From a virus: a DNA stretch of 64,000 nt. The notes beneath the pieces are model-generated. The model saw only the letters and a list, made by a program, of their open reading frames with translations, was not told the origin of the DNA and did not search any database. Below, in pieces: positions 1 to 7,851 of the stretch. The DNA lies in the IMG/VR virus record IMGVR_UViG_3300010396_000006, positions 41,648-105,647 of that record; one strand, given 5' to 3'. Each line of letters opens with the position of its first letter. The stretch's first letter is position 1. The translations under genes and the position numbers were made by a program.

Positions 1-10
1 TCTTCTCAGA

Positions 11-39
11 TTGTCGATTCCAAAATATCTGGCTAGACT
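11..39 (+). promoter_or_regulatory. Predicted promoter upstream of the first gene
   Basis: TTGTCG (11-16) and TAGACT (34-39) are separated by exactly 17 bases. The TAGACT hexamer recurs as the -10 of other predicted promoters in this window (56030 and 59553). The start codon it would serve is at 85. Confidence 0.45.
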
Positions 40-84
40 GCCAGTCGCTTTGAGCCTCTCCATTCTTCACAAAGGGAATTTACT

Positions 85-456
85 GTGGCAGAAAAAATTA
101 CTGTTGATTTCGGTGTGACCGCTCTGAACTTCGATGGGAAGCCATTGGACTTCCCGACCGGAACTCGGAACCCGCAAACCGGTCAGCCCGACGTTGAAAG
201 CAAGACTCTAGCATGGTGGCTGGCCAATAATATTCTCGCTGGGAAAACTGACGGCCCGGCAATGACAATTCTTCCCTGGATGTTCCGCCTCGGGGAAGTG
301 CCGCCAGCACCATTGGAATTGAGCGTTGCCGACTATGATTTGCTCGACAGCATCGTCGATAAATCAGGAACCGCATTGCTGCTCCGTGGACAAGTTCAAA
401 AACTCATGAGTGATGCCCGCGCCGCATCAAAGGCGGCTGAAGCCAAGAAAGATTGA
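85..456 (+). CDS. Small protein of unknown function, upstream of baseplate-like gene
   Basis: This 123-residue protein starts at GTG with AAAGGGA about nine bases upstream. I do not recognise the family. The sequence is soluble, has no membrane segment, and ends in an alanine/lysine-rich helix (residues ~105-123). The next gene starts one base after its stop, so the two are translationally coupled. Because that gene looks like a baseplate or tail-fibre component, a virion-associated role is possible but only inferred from position. Confidence 0.75.
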   Translation: MAEKITVDFGVTALNFDGKPLDFPTGTRNPQTGQPDVESKTLAWWLANNILAGKTDGPAMTILPWMFRLGEVPPAPLELSVADYDLLDSIVDKSGTALLLRGQVQKLMSDARAASKAAEAKKD

Positions 457-457
457 C

Positions 458-1234
458 ATGGCGAACAAGTACCTTCAGGACAACATCCCAAACGGGAATG
501 GCACGCTGACATCAAACGTCTATGACTTCAATGGGAACCTGTTGAATGTGTCAGGACCGTTGTCCTGGGTACAGTTCGGCGACAATCCATCGAATCGGCG
601 GGCGCTCATGACAGACCCCGCAACGGGAACCTGTCGCGTCGTTCAATATCGGAATGGTGGAGAATTTGCGAATTGGAAAGTCGATTTCCCGGCAGTTGAG
701 ACAGCCGGCGTCTACTCTTTACAAGAGTCTCCTACGGCCGCAGAGACGGCTGTCAAAGTCGGGAAAATTCAGGTCCAACCGGTCCTTGCCATCAATACTC
801 AACAGGCGAGAGCGGCATTGAGTCCGTTGACGCTGGGGATTGTTCGCGGCGATTTCTACGCGCAAGCACTTCCCGGAGCGCTTGGAACGATTGTCGGCCG
901 AAGCGGACTCACGCTCACGGCAAAAGAAACGTGGCTCACGCAGCAACCGGGTGATACGGATTCTCAGGCCACGTTCCAGATCACCGAAGCCGGTGGACTG
1001 ATCATTCTCAACGGTTCCACATCTGGAATCCAAAGCAATTGGGCCAGTTTGGTTGTCACAGATGAGCAACAGGGAACAGCAATTCTGACGATGAAAGCGG
1101 ATATGACATCACAACTCGGATTGCTCGATCTAACATGGGATGTGCAGGTTCAAATGCCGAACGGCCCATCATCCCCAATTCTGAATGGCAGAGTCTCATT
1201 GGCGTCTGATGTGACTCAAAAGATCGTTGCCTGA
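458..1234 (+). CDS. Baseplate/tail-associated protein with BppU-like Ig domain
   Basis: This is a 258-residue protein. The start is the ATG one base after the previous stop; a longer in-frame reading from 410 lies inside the upstream gene. Residues ~125-258 follow the pattern of the BppU-N-like phage domain: an RGD-type opening (GIVRGDFYAQ), beta strands with a TLTAKETW strand in the middle, a TWDVQVQMPNG strand near the end, and a closing VTQKIV. Proteins with this fold sit at the distal tail or baseplate of siphoviruses. The first half is unassigned. The neighbours do not form an obvious tail cluster here, so the gene may be the end of a tail operon lying outside the window, or separated from the 46-56 kb tail genes. 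Confidence 0.6.
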   Translation: MANKYLQDNIPNGNGTLTSNVYDFNGNLLNVSGPLSWVQFGDNPSNRRALMTDPATGTCRVVQYRNGGEFANWKVDFPAVETAGVYSLQESPTAAETAVKVGKIQVQPVLAINTQQARAALSPLTLGIVRGDFYAQALPGALGTIVGRSGLTLTAKETWLTQQPGDTDSQATFQITEAGGLIILNGSTSGIQSNWASLVVTDEQQGTAILTMKADMTSQLGLLDLTWDVQVQMPNGPSSPILNGRVSLASDVTQKIVA

Positions 1235-1254
1235 AATTTGCGCCATGAAATAGA

Positions 1255-1292
1255 AAAATCTAGTTGATTTTCCGAAATGATGTCGATAGAGT
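1255..1292 (+). promoter_or_regulatory. Promoter with A/T dyad, P1.3
   Basis: A dyad AAAATC-TAGTT-GATTTT (1255-1271) overlaps a -35 TTGATT (1264-1269), followed by a 17-base spacer and TAGAGT (1287-1292). The same arrangement of -35, 17-base spacer and TAG-type -10 occurs on the minus strand at 37488-37516. Confidence 0.6.
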
Positions 1293-1301
1293 CAGATCAC
1301 G

Positions 1302-1324
1302 CCGCTGATTCAGTAACATCGCGG
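1302..1324 (+). promoter_or_regulatory. 5'-end CAGTAAC stem-loop, copy 1
   Basis: CCGC/GCGG and GAT/ATC pair, with one bulged T, around the loop TCAGTAAC. The stem starts about where transcription from the promoter at 1264-1292 should begin. It is one of five leader hairpins displaying CAGTAAC, and lies 41 bases ahead of the start codon at 1359. Confidence 0.55.
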
Positions 1325-1358
1325 TGAACTTCTGAATCATTCTTGAAAGGAAATCGCC

Positions 1359-1640
1359 ATGTCTTTCGTTCTTAAACTCATTTCTTGGCCATTCAAGATT
1401 GTATTCGGAATCAGTCCGTTCGCGGGAATCGTTGTTTCGATGATATTGGTGGCCTATTTGTCAAAATCCGGCGCGGAGGTTGTGGCAATGCATCGAGAAA
1501 TGGCAGCCGCTGATGCGTGCGCTGAGCGAGAAAAACTCAGAGAAGATGAGAGGCGTCAGCAAGCATTGGACAATTGGCGACGGCGAGAAAACGAGACCCC
1601 CTCTTCTGATGATGGATATTCTGGATTGCATGATCGGTAG
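1359..1640 (+). CDS. Small membrane protein with charged cytoplasmic tail
   Basis: This 93-residue protein has AAAGGA ahead of its ATG. Residues ~5-40 are hydrophobic (one long or two short membrane segments), followed by a strongly charged helical region (residues ~45-80, rich in E, R, K and Q) and a polar tail. No family is recognised. It is the first gene of a transcript with the CAGTAAC leader hairpin. A holin or membrane-anchored regulator would fit the architecture, but nothing in the sequence decides this. Confidence 0.7.
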   Translation: MSFVLKLISWPFKIVFGISPFAGIVVSMILVAYLSKSGAEVVAMHREMAAADACAEREKLREDERRQQALDNWRRRENETPSSDDGYSGLHDR

Positions 1641-1678
1641 TTCACTGTAAGATGAGACATCCTCAAGGAGTCAAGTCA

Positions 1679-2230
1679 GTGGCCGATTCATGGAACAACT
1701 GGGTAACCGAAAACATCCCCTATATCCGAAAGCAGTTGCTTTTAATCTGGGATAAAGCGTGTTTTGTCCAGAAGAAAGAAAGCGAATTGGAAGATCGCTT
1801 GGCCATTGACGAGCAGAAAGAGCAGACCGAGCAGGCGATGTTGCAGGCTCAAATCGACGAACTCAGTAAAAAGGTAGAAATTCTTATGACCGGACAAGCC
1901 GATTTCGCCGCCCAGCAAGCCGCCGTCGACGCGACGATGGATGCCTGTGCCACATTGCTTGGACAGACCGTGACGTTGCTGACTGGATTGGGATCTCTGA
2001 TCATCGGACTGCAAACGACCGTGACCAATCTTCAGTCGCAAGCGACCGAAGGCACGCAAGCGGATGCCGTATTCGAAGCCGCCGCCGTCGATCTCGGAAC
2101 GCACAAAGCAACTCTGCAAACCGCCCTCGACAATGCTCAGGCCGCGCTCAATACCGCCAGTTCGTTCGTTCCGCCGGCCCCACAAACCGATCCGAACGCT
2201 CCCGCAAACCAGAATCAATCGAGTACCTGA
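1679..2230 (+). CDS. Coiled-coil protein, unknown function
   Basis: The 183-residue protein starts at GTG with AAGGAG eight bases upstream; a longer reading from 1652 would ignore that site. Residues ~35-75 and ~110-160 form heptad-like helices rich in E, Q, A and L. The middle has a hydrophobic stretch (QTVTLLTGLGSLIIGL), and the tail is proline/asparagine/glutamine-rich. Such a protein could be a structural spike or fibre stem. A terminator-like hairpin follows at 2284. Confidence 0.7.
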   Translation: MADSWNNWVTENIPYIRKQLLLIWDKACFVQKKESELEDRLAIDEQKEQTEQAMLQAQIDELSKKVEILMTGQADFAAQQAAVDATMDACATLLGQTVTLLTGLGSLIIGLQTTVTNLQSQATEGTQADAVFEAAAVDLGTHKATLQTALDNAQAALNTASSFVPPAPQTDPNAPANQNQSST

Positions 2231-2283
2231 ACGGTGCGCCCGGCCTAGATGCTGGGTGGCTTACTGGCTTCGGATGGCCAAGA

Positions 2284-2322
2284 ATAGCGGGCTGAGAACT
2301 CTCCTCTTCAGCCCGCTATTTT
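2284..2322 (+). terminator. Rho-independent terminator
   Basis: A perfect 12-base-pair stem ATAGCGGGCTGA/TCAGCCCGCTAT closes a 12-base loop and is followed by TTTT. The stem core GCGGGCTGA is reused in the terminator at 41434. Confidence 0.75.
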
Positions 2323-2349
2323 CACATCGGTACATCGAATGGATTCGCC

Positions 2350-2709
2350 ATGAACCCAAAGCGGGAATTGCTTCATCACCTTCATGCTGGCCGCTGTTTG
2401 TGGTGTAACTGCCAGACAAAGCTGGTTCGGCCAAAATGTTTTCACTCGCTTAAGGCGAATGCGTCAACGATCGATCATCTGATCAATAAGCTGGACAGGC
2501 CAGACCCGATGCAAGACGTGATCGTCAATGCCTGCAATCGTTGCAATGAGAGGCGTGGACGAGAGGCTACGCGGACTCAAACGGTTGAACAGCAGAAAGC
2601 ACGGGTCGCGTTAGACAAAGCCCTGTATCAAGCATGGCTGGCTCGCAACGATGTTCGGATGGGAGCCGTTGACACAGATCGGGAAAAACAACAAAGGGCC
2701 ACTGCATGA
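2350..2709 (+). CDS. HNH-type nuclease-like zinc protein
   Basis: This is a 119-residue protein. Two cysteine pairs (CLWCNC near residue 17 and CNRCNERRG near residue 65) bracket an IDHLINK segment. That is the layout of HNH endonucleases with structural zinc knuckles: the H of the first catalytic motif sits in STIDHL, and the asparagine/cysteine pair follows after DVIVNACNRCN. Phage HNH proteins of this size act in DNA packaging or as homing nucleases. Here terminase lies 2 kb downstream, so either role is open. The gene overlaps the next by four bases. Confidence 0.65.
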   Translation: MNPKRELLHHLHAGRCLWCNCQTKLVRPKCFHSLKANASTIDHLINKLDRPDPMQDVIVNACNRCNERRGREATRTQTVEQQKARVALDKALYQAWLARNDVRMGAVDTDREKQQRATA

Positions 2710-3203
2710 CGTTCAAAGTCGGCGATTTGGTTGAATGCATCGATAAAGATGCAATTCACGGCGTTGGGAATCGGTTCAATATTCTCGAAGTCAGTCCGGA
2801 CGGCCTGCACATTCGGATCGACGGAACTGGGCTCTGGTTGAAATCCAGATTCAAGCTTATTGAACCTAGTGAGAAATCCAGAGGGCAGCTTGCATGTGAG
2901 GCATTCGCGGCCCGGCGAAGAATTTCCGGGCATGACTATAGCGGCTGGAACCATCTGGATGTCAGCGAACAAGAGGCATGGGAAGCCGCCGCGATCGCAA
3001 ATCGAGAGATTCCCTCTCAATCGATCACGAAAGAGGAACTGGACGTCGTCGCGGCATTGAAGAGTGCCTACAACGCATACCAGAAGCTTGATCAACGCGA
3101 TGCCGATCAAGACGAGCATTTCCTACAGTCAATGGAAACATCTCTCCGGATCATCACGTTCCGCATCGCCAAACGAGTCAACCCAGAAGTCTGGGGTGAC
3201 TGA
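2706..3203 (+). CDS. SH3/KOW-like domain protein
   Basis: This is a 165-residue protein. Residues 1-52 form a small beta-rich domain opening with FKVGDLVECID, the same signature as the repeats of the large protein at 9930-11678. The middle (GQLACEAFAARRR ... EAWEAAAIA) resembles a short helical motif also seen at the N-terminus of the protein at 42104. The end is helical. The function is unknown; such small barrels commonly bind nucleic acid or peptides. The start overlaps the previous stop by four bases. Confidence 0.7.
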   Translation: MTFKVGDLVECIDKDAIHGVGNRFNILEVSPDGLHIRIDGTGLWLKSRFKLIEPSEKSRGQLACEAFAARRRISGHDYSGWNHLDVSEQEAWEAAAIANREIPSQSITKEELDVVAALKSAYNAYQKLDQRDADQDEHFLQSMETSLRIITFRIAKRVNPEVWGD

Positions 3204-3237
3204 CAAAACCGAACCCCTTAAATCAAAGGGCAATTTT

Positions 3238-3924
3238 ATGACAGAAATCGACGTTAATACTCTGTTCGCAGTTGGGGCCACTGTTCATCCGAAGGAAACC
3301 GGATTTGGATTGATTGCAGGTATACCGTATGGAATCGTGACTGTGACGCCGGAACCGACCGCACCGGGCGGCGCTGTTCTGACGCTCACGGGAATGGAGG
3401 CCGAAAAGCCATATTCACCGCATCTATTCATGGAATACGATCTGTGGCTCGCTGGAACCGAGAAGAAAAAGGCGGCAGACGCAAAACCAAAACTTCCCCC
3501 TATCCAAAAAATCGCGCAAGCGACTGGTTCACAACGATCCGTTGTGTTCGTCAAACTCGATACCGGTGTTTTCAAGGATGACCTATTCCCATCGATCCGA
3601 GCCGCAATTCAGCAGCAACTGATTGGATCATGCCTCGAAGGATGCGTGGTTATTGTCTACTCGCAAGCTGAAATCGCGATCGTCAGCGAGCATGCCGAAT
3701 CTGAGATCAAATCTGAATTCGACGAACCGTGGTATCCAATCTATAAATTCGATGCGCCACAATGGGAACACGTGTGGGTTAGATGCGAAGATGGAACAAC
3801 TCAACTGGCCTATTGCACGGGGGATGATGAGTTCATGACTCTCGAATCGAATATCGCAGCGCCAGATCTGATCAACGAAGTCACTCACTGGTCTAAATTC
3901 ATCAACAAGCAGTTCACGGAATAG
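3238..3924 (+). CDS. Hypothetical protein
   Basis: The 228-residue protein starts at the ATG behind AAAGGG. I do not recognise it. Residues 1-80 look beta-rich with glycine/proline turns, a lysine-rich linker follows (EKKKAADAKPK), and residues 95-228 look alpha/beta with several Trp and acidic residues. It is soluble. It sits in a run of small same-strand genes between the HNH protein and the terminase operon. Confidence 0.7.
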   Translation: MTEIDVNTLFAVGATVHPKETGFGLIAGIPYGIVTVTPEPTAPGGAVLTLTGMEAEKPYSPHLFMEYDLWLAGTEKKKAADAKPKLPPIQKIAQATGSQRSVVFVKLDTGVFKDDLFPSIRAAIQQQLIGSCLEGCVVIVYSQAEIAIVSEHAESEIKSEFDEPWYPIYKFDAPQWEHVWVRCEDGTTQLAYCTGDDEFMTLESNIAAPDLINEVTHWSKFINKQFTE

Positions 3925-3929
3925 ATCCG

Positions 3930-4166
3930 ATGGCCAAAATCGATCTGACCGACTTAGAGCAGATCCGGACGTCATGCCCGGTCTGCCTGGGTCGAGTCCA
4001 GAACTGCAATCACTGCGGCAATACGGGAAGAGTCTCATTCAATTCGGATGCTGAATGGCTTTCGGCACGTCGACGAGTCATCACCGATGAACAGCGGCGA
4101 CAGATGGACATGAGGCTCGGTCAACTGGCCGTTGTCGCCTATCTGACCGACGAACTGTATCAGTGA
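3930..4166 (+). CDS. Small zinc-knuckle protein
   Basis: This 78-residue protein contains CPVCLGRVQNCNHCGNTGRV (residues ~16-35), a DnaJ-like CxxCxG zinc knuckle, followed by a helical region. DnaJ-type knuckles bind zinc and unfolded peptides. In phages, isolated copies are common and mostly uncharacterised. It starts six bases after the previous stop. Confidence 0.7.
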   Translation: MAKIDLTDLEQIRTSCPVCLGRVQNCNHCGNTGRVSFNSDAEWLSARRRVITDEQRRQMDMRLGQLAVVAYLTDELYQ

Positions 4167-4175
4167 GGCTAATTC

Positions 4176-4463
4176 ATGCCGTTTCCTCAAATATCGCATC
4201 TGCAATTCAAAGTGCTGGCCTGCCTGATGAAAGGCGAGATGCACGGAAAGAACATTCGTCAAGCGATCGCGGCTGAAGGAGTGAAGCAGTCTAATCCAGC
4301 GTTCTACCAATTGATGGCCAGAATGGAGAAGGCTGATTACGTATCCAGCAGATATGACCAATCGATACACGATGGTATACCACTGACGGAATGCGTCTAT
4401 CGTATCACCAAAACAGGCCAAAAGACGGCCGAGTCAACCATCGAATTCTACTCCGCCAAGTAG
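4176..4463 (+). CDS. PadR-like winged-helix regulator
   Basis: This 95-residue protein matches the PadR winged-helix pattern: an opening helix LQFKVLACLMKGEMHGKNIRQAI, a recognition-helix region NPAFYQLMARMEKADYV, and a wing ending ECVYRITKTGQKTAES. PadR proteins are dimeric DNA-binding repressors. The C-terminal dimerisation helix is very short here. It lies directly upstream of the terminase promoter and is a candidate regulator of that or other phage promoters; this is inference. Confidence 0.7.
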   Translation: MPFPQISHLQFKVLACLMKGEMHGKNIRQAIAAEGVKQSNPAFYQLMARMEKADYVSSRYDQSIHDGIPLTECVYRITKTGQKTAESTIEFYSAK

Positions 4464-4469
4464 TTAGAC

Positions 4470-4499
4470 TTGACGCAACCCCAAATACCTGAATAGAGT
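4470..4499 (+). promoter_or_regulatory. Terminase operon promoter
   Basis: TTGACG (4470-4475), an 18-base spacer and TAGAGT (4494-4499) lie just after the PadR-like gene. Transcription would start near 4506, immediately before the first of four GAAA mini-hairpins. Confidence 0.55.
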
Positions 4500-4511
4500 C
4501 TGCACATGTCC

Positions 4512-4604
4512 ACCTGAAAAGGTCCGACACAGAACTCCTGAAAAGGACTTCGCCAAAGAACTCCCGAAACGGACTTCAACAGCAAGGGAACTCCAGAAAT
4601 GGAG
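4512..4604 (+). repeat. Array of four GAAA-capped mini-hairpins in the terminase leader
   Basis: Four short inverted repeats each enclose GAAA: ACCT-GAAA-AGGT (4512-4523), TCCT-GAAA-AGGA (4536-4547), TCCC-GAAA-CGGA (4562-4573, one mismatched pair) and CTCCA-GAAA-TGGAG (4591-4604). The outer and closing pairs change in a compensating way between copies. Copies 2 and 3 also share flanks (AGAACTCC upstream, CTTC downstream), so this is a diverged tandem repeat of about 26 bases. The start codon of the next gene (4599) lies in the loop and stem of the last copy. It may be a TerS-binding site (pac/cos iterons) or a translational operator. Confidence 0.6.
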
Positions 4605-5426
4605 GATAAGCTATCGTCTGCGGAGCGAAGGAAGCTCAGAAGGCAGTTAAAGGAACAAGGCGAATCAATACCCGCTGACCTAACGCCTAAGCCCAATCGT
4701 AAAGCCCATCTGGATAAACTCCCCAATACGGAAACAAAGACACCGAAGACGGAGAGTAAACCAAGGGGCCAAGCGAAGCCAAAGCCCAAAGCGAAAGCCA
4801 AGCCCAAGCCAAGAAAGACTGAGACAACACCGGCCGGTAATGAATCAGTCGATCAACAGAACGAGACGGAACAACCCAAGCCAGTCACGGTAGAAGCGGT
4901 CCCCGCTCCCGAGTCTGAAATCTCACCCGAATCTGTGTCGGGGGGATGGGGGGACGGTGGCAAATATGGTCCATCTGGTCTGACGAAAACGCACGAACAG
5001 CGGATGGTTGTCAGTTCATTCAATTGGCAAAACCGCAATCGATTCCCGCTGGAAAAGGCTGTTGACGAAAACCTGAAGATCGTTGATGCGGTTGATGGCA
5101 AGTCGGATGTCTATCAGGAAATCCTGACCACGACTGTCGAGATGATGAGATCGAAGTCGGCGAGGTCAAAGGGCATTGGATTGCGGGCCGGCGTTCAACT
5201 CGTGACGGCCGTGCAAAAAGACGACCATGCCAAGTTGAGGGCTGAACTGCGTCCGATGGTATTCACTCCTCCCTCCCCTGCGCCAGAGATGCCGGCTCCC
5301 GCAGTTCCGGCCCATGTCGACCAAAGCATGAACATCGATAACAGCCATCGCGTCGTGATCTTCAACATTCCGGATAACGGACGAGATCCACAATTGAAGG
5401 CGCAATTGACTGGGGCCGCTCAATGA
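4599..5426 (+). CDS. terS: Probable terminase small subunit
   Basis: This is a 275-residue protein. The assignment rests on position: it overlaps the large terminase by four bases and shares its promoter. Residues ~1-100 are very basic and low in complexity (KPKPKAKAKPKP-type repeats), then acidic/proline-rich. Residues ~140-225 are helical (SFNWQNRNRFPLEKAV ... MMRSKSARSKGIGLRAGVQLV) and may be the oligomerisation or DNA-binding core. A proline-rich linker and a short tail follow. Small terminases are poorly conserved, so homology cannot be claimed. AAGGGA lies ten bases before the ATG, and the start codon is inside the fourth GAAA hairpin. Confidence 0.6.
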   Translation: MEDKLSSAERRKLRRQLKEQGESIPADLTPKPNRKAHLDKLPNTETKTPKTESKPRGQAKPKPKAKAKPKPRKTETTPAGNESVDQQNETEQPKPVTVEAVPAPESEISPESVSGGWGDGGKYGPSGLTKTHEQRMVVSSFNWQNRNRFPLEKAVDENLKIVDAVDGKSDVYQEILTTTVEMMRSKSARSKGIGLRAGVQLVTAVQKDDHAKLRAELRPMVFTPPSPAPEMPAPAVPAHVDQSMNIDNSHRVVIFNIPDNGRDPQLKAQLTGAAQ

Positions 5427-7150
5427 GTTCCGTTCTCGAACAGTACGGACCAAATGCGACGATCGTAGGACCGCAACCGGGTCCCCAGACTCAGGCCATG
5501 CAGAGCGCTGCCGATATCGTGATCATGGGTGGGGCGAACGGAGGGGGCAAATCGCATTGGATTCTGCTCGAAGCAGCGCGTCATGCCCGAGTGCCAGGAT
5601 ATCGAGCTGTCGTGTTCCGGCGTGAATCGACTGATATCACTGACCCCGGCGGACTCCAAGATACGTCGATGACGATCTATCCCCAGCTTGATGGATGGTT
5701 CCGATCCAACAAACTGGATTGGATATTCGATCCGGATGCTCGCATTTCATTCCGAGGACTGCCGCACGCCAAGGATGCTATCTCGTGGGATGGAAAAGAA
5801 CTGGCGTTCATCGGCTTTGATGAATTGCAATTGTTCACCGAATTTCAATTCTGGTATCTGTTCAGCCGCATGAGGTCCAGTTGCGGCGTCAACCCCGTTA
5901 TTCGAGCGACATGCAATCCCGTTCATGAGGAAGATCCGACCGGCGGATGGTTGAAGATCCTGATTGGCTGGTGGCTCAACTGGGAAACCGGGTTTCCAAT
6001 TCCAGAGCGATCCGGGAAAGTGCGATGGTTCGTGCGGTTGAACAATGAACTTCACTGGGGCGATTCCCGCGAAGAACTGATTGAGCGATTCACCGATCCG
6101 GACAGTAAAGAGGAAGGCCCAACCGTCTTTCCGATGTCGATCACGTTCATCCCGTCGAAGTTACGGGACAACCCGATACTGATGAACTCGTCGCCCCAGT
6201 ATCGAGCCAGCTTGATGGCGTTGCCGGACTATCTGAAGAAACAGAAATACGAAGGCAACTGGAACGCGAAACTTCAGGCCGGAACATTCTTCAAGATTGG
6301 TGTGATGGGCCGCAAAGGTCAGATCATTCCGATAGAGGAACTGCCGGCGATCGGCCTACGTTATTGCCGTGCCTGGGATCTGGCATACACGGAAGGGGCT
6401 GGAGACTGGACCGTTGGTGACTTATTGGCGACTGATGGGAAAGGAACATTTTATCTCATTGATCAAGTTCGTGGACAATGGGAATCAAGCAATCGCAATG
6501 ATCGAATGTTGGCAGTCGCCGCTGACGATGAAGAGAAATACGGTCGAGTCAAGATCTGCGTTCCACAAGATCCATCGGCCGGAACTGAAATTTGTGAGCG
6601 ACTGCTGAAAATGTTTGCCGGTTATTGGGTTGTCGGTCGAAGGCCAATCAAGAACAAGGCAGAGCGAGCGTCGGCTTATTCGTCGTCATTCAATGGCGGA
6701 AATGTGAAGTTCGTCAAAGCGCCATGGAATTCCGGATTGCTTCAACGAATGGATTCATTCCCGACGAAAGATATCCCAGATGATGAGATTGACGCATCTG
6801 CGGACGCCTATGAAGAACTCAGAGGCCCATCGCCTGGGGGAGCAATGGCTGATCAAAGTGCCGTTGCCAACCCGACAGAGAAGGAAAACGTCAATCCGTT
6901 CCGCGGGTTGCTGGAAAGCTATGTTCGCGAATTCTGGTCGACCATGTCGAAGAATGAACCAACCTGTCCCGAGTGGAAGGGATCGTTGGCAAGATTCGTT
7001 GATGATGTCGGTGAGCGCCCAAGCGACGATCACAAACTCGCAAGACGCGATCGCAACGAACTATGGGGTCCAGCAAACTTCTACTGGCAACTGGGCGATG
7101 AACCGCCTCCACCGATCAAAAGAGGCTGGGGCAAGGCAATGGCGGATTGA
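5423..7150 (+). CDS. terL: Terminase large subunit
   Basis: This 575-residue protein is the ATP-driven motor that packages phage DNA into the prohead through the portal and cuts it. The ATPase domain shows a Walker A variant GGANGGGKSH (residues ~36-45) and a Walker B AFIGFDEL (~127-134) with the catalytic D-E pair. The RNase H-like nuclease domain begins near residue 315 (RAWDLAYTEGAGDWTVG, first catalytic Asp) and closes with DDEIDASADAYEEL (~453). The last ~110 residues form an extra C-terminal extension. The upstream gene overlaps by four bases. The portal is 7 kb downstream, unusually far. A truncated ATPase paralogue lies at 12208. Confidence 0.95.
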   Translation: MSSVLEQYGPNATIVGPQPGPQTQAMQSAADIVIMGGANGGGKSHWILLEAARHARVPGYRAVVFRRESTDITDPGGLQDTSMTIYPQLDGWFRSNKLDWIFDPDARISFRGLPHAKDAISWDGKELAFIGFDELQLFTEFQFWYLFSRMRSSCGVNPVIRATCNPVHEEDPTGGWLKILIGWWLNWETGFPIPERSGKVRWFVRLNNELHWGDSREELIERFTDPDSKEEGPTVFPMSITFIPSKLRDNPILMNSSPQYRASLMALPDYLKKQKYEGNWNAKLQAGTFFKIGVMGRKGQIIPIEELPAIGLRYCRAWDLAYTEGAGDWTVGDLLATDGKGTFYLIDQVRGQWESSNRNDRMLAVAADDEEKYGRVKICVPQDPSAGTEICERLLKMFAGYWVVGRRPIKNKAERASAYSSSFNGGNVKFVKAPWNSGLLQRMDSFPTKDIPDDEIDASADAYEELRGPSPGGAMADQSAVANPTEKENVNPFRGLLESYVREFWSTMSKNEPTCPEWKGSLARFVDDVGERPSDDHKLARRDRNELWGPANFYWQLGDEPPPPIKRGWGKAMAD

Positions 7151-7210
7151 CAACGAAAATCTTTATGATTACCGTTGACGCCGTTCAGTTTCACCTCAAA
7201 GGGTTGCGGC

Positions 7211-7828
7211 ATGACAGGCGAAGAATACGACTTTGCTGATCGAGCGCTCAGTTTCATGGGCCGTTTGGATGCGTTACAAGCCGCTCAGTCGGAATGGTCT
7301 CAGCGAACATTCGGGTCAGATGAGAAGAGAGGTCCCCGCGGCCCGTTGCTTCATCTCGCCAAGGAGGCCGACGAAGCCGCTCAAGAGGAGGTCGGATCGG
7401 CCAAGCAACTGAAGGAATTCGGAGACGTATTCCTGTTGACCCTTGAGTCATTCCGGCGCGGAAAAAGAACGATCGATGAAGTTCTGGAAGCCGCAATTGC
7501 GAAGCATGCCGAAAACAGGCTTCGCGTATGGAATGTGATCGATGCGGAAGAACCAATCTTCCACAAGAAAGAACCGTCGTTTCGGATCAAGCCACTCGAA
7601 TGGCAGGATTCTCAGTTCGACGTCAATCTTAAAAGAGCCGAAACGATATTTGGATTCTATTGGGTGCAATACAATCCGATGTTTGAAACCGATTTCGCCT
7701 GGGGATTTCATTTCCACGATTTCACCGATGAAGAACAGCACTGTTGCATGTCGTTTGATCAGGGTAAGCAACTCGCCTGGGAGAACTGGCAGGAACGAAT
7801 CAAAAGCGCATTGATCGAGGCCGAGTGA
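7211..7828 (+). CDS. MazG-like dNTP pyrophosphohydrolase (DUF550 type)
   Basis: This is a 205-residue protein. Residues ~10-110 resemble the DUF550 family (dATP/dGTP diphosphohydrolase N-terminal domain): WSQRTFG, GPLLHLAKEADEAAQ, KEFGDVFLLTLESFRRGK and KHAENRLRVW. The E..E and E..D positions of the MazG metal site are present. The family hydrolyses dNTPs to dNMP and pyrophosphate; the phage member MazZ removes dATP in 2-aminoadenine-DNA phages. Residues ~125-205 are an unrelated Trp/His-rich tail. The start at 7211 has AAAGGG eight bases upstream. No purZ-like partner is visible in this window. Confidence 0.75.
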   Translation: MTGEEYDFADRALSFMGRLDALQAAQSEWSQRTFGSDEKRGPRGPLLHLAKEADEAAQEEVGSAKQLKEFGDVFLLTLESFRRGKRTIDEVLEAAIAKHAENRLRVWNVIDAEEPIFHKKEPSFRIKPLEWQDSQFDVNLKRAETIFGFYWVQYNPMFETDFAWGFHFHDFTDEEQHCCMSFDQGKQLAWENWQERIKSALIEAE

Positions 7829-7851
7829 CGGCACTAATGCAGGAGACCGGA

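Noticed and set aside
1742-2218. A 158-codon minus-strand frame
   Set aside because: It is antisense to the coiled-coil gene at 1679, which has a good GTG start and ribosome site. The composition is that of a shadow frame.
4512-4604. A CRISPR array
   Set aside because: The four units are only ~12 bases of hairpin with ~12-17 bases between, diverged, and lie in a 5' leader. No cas genes are present; no CRISPR array was seen anywhere in the window.
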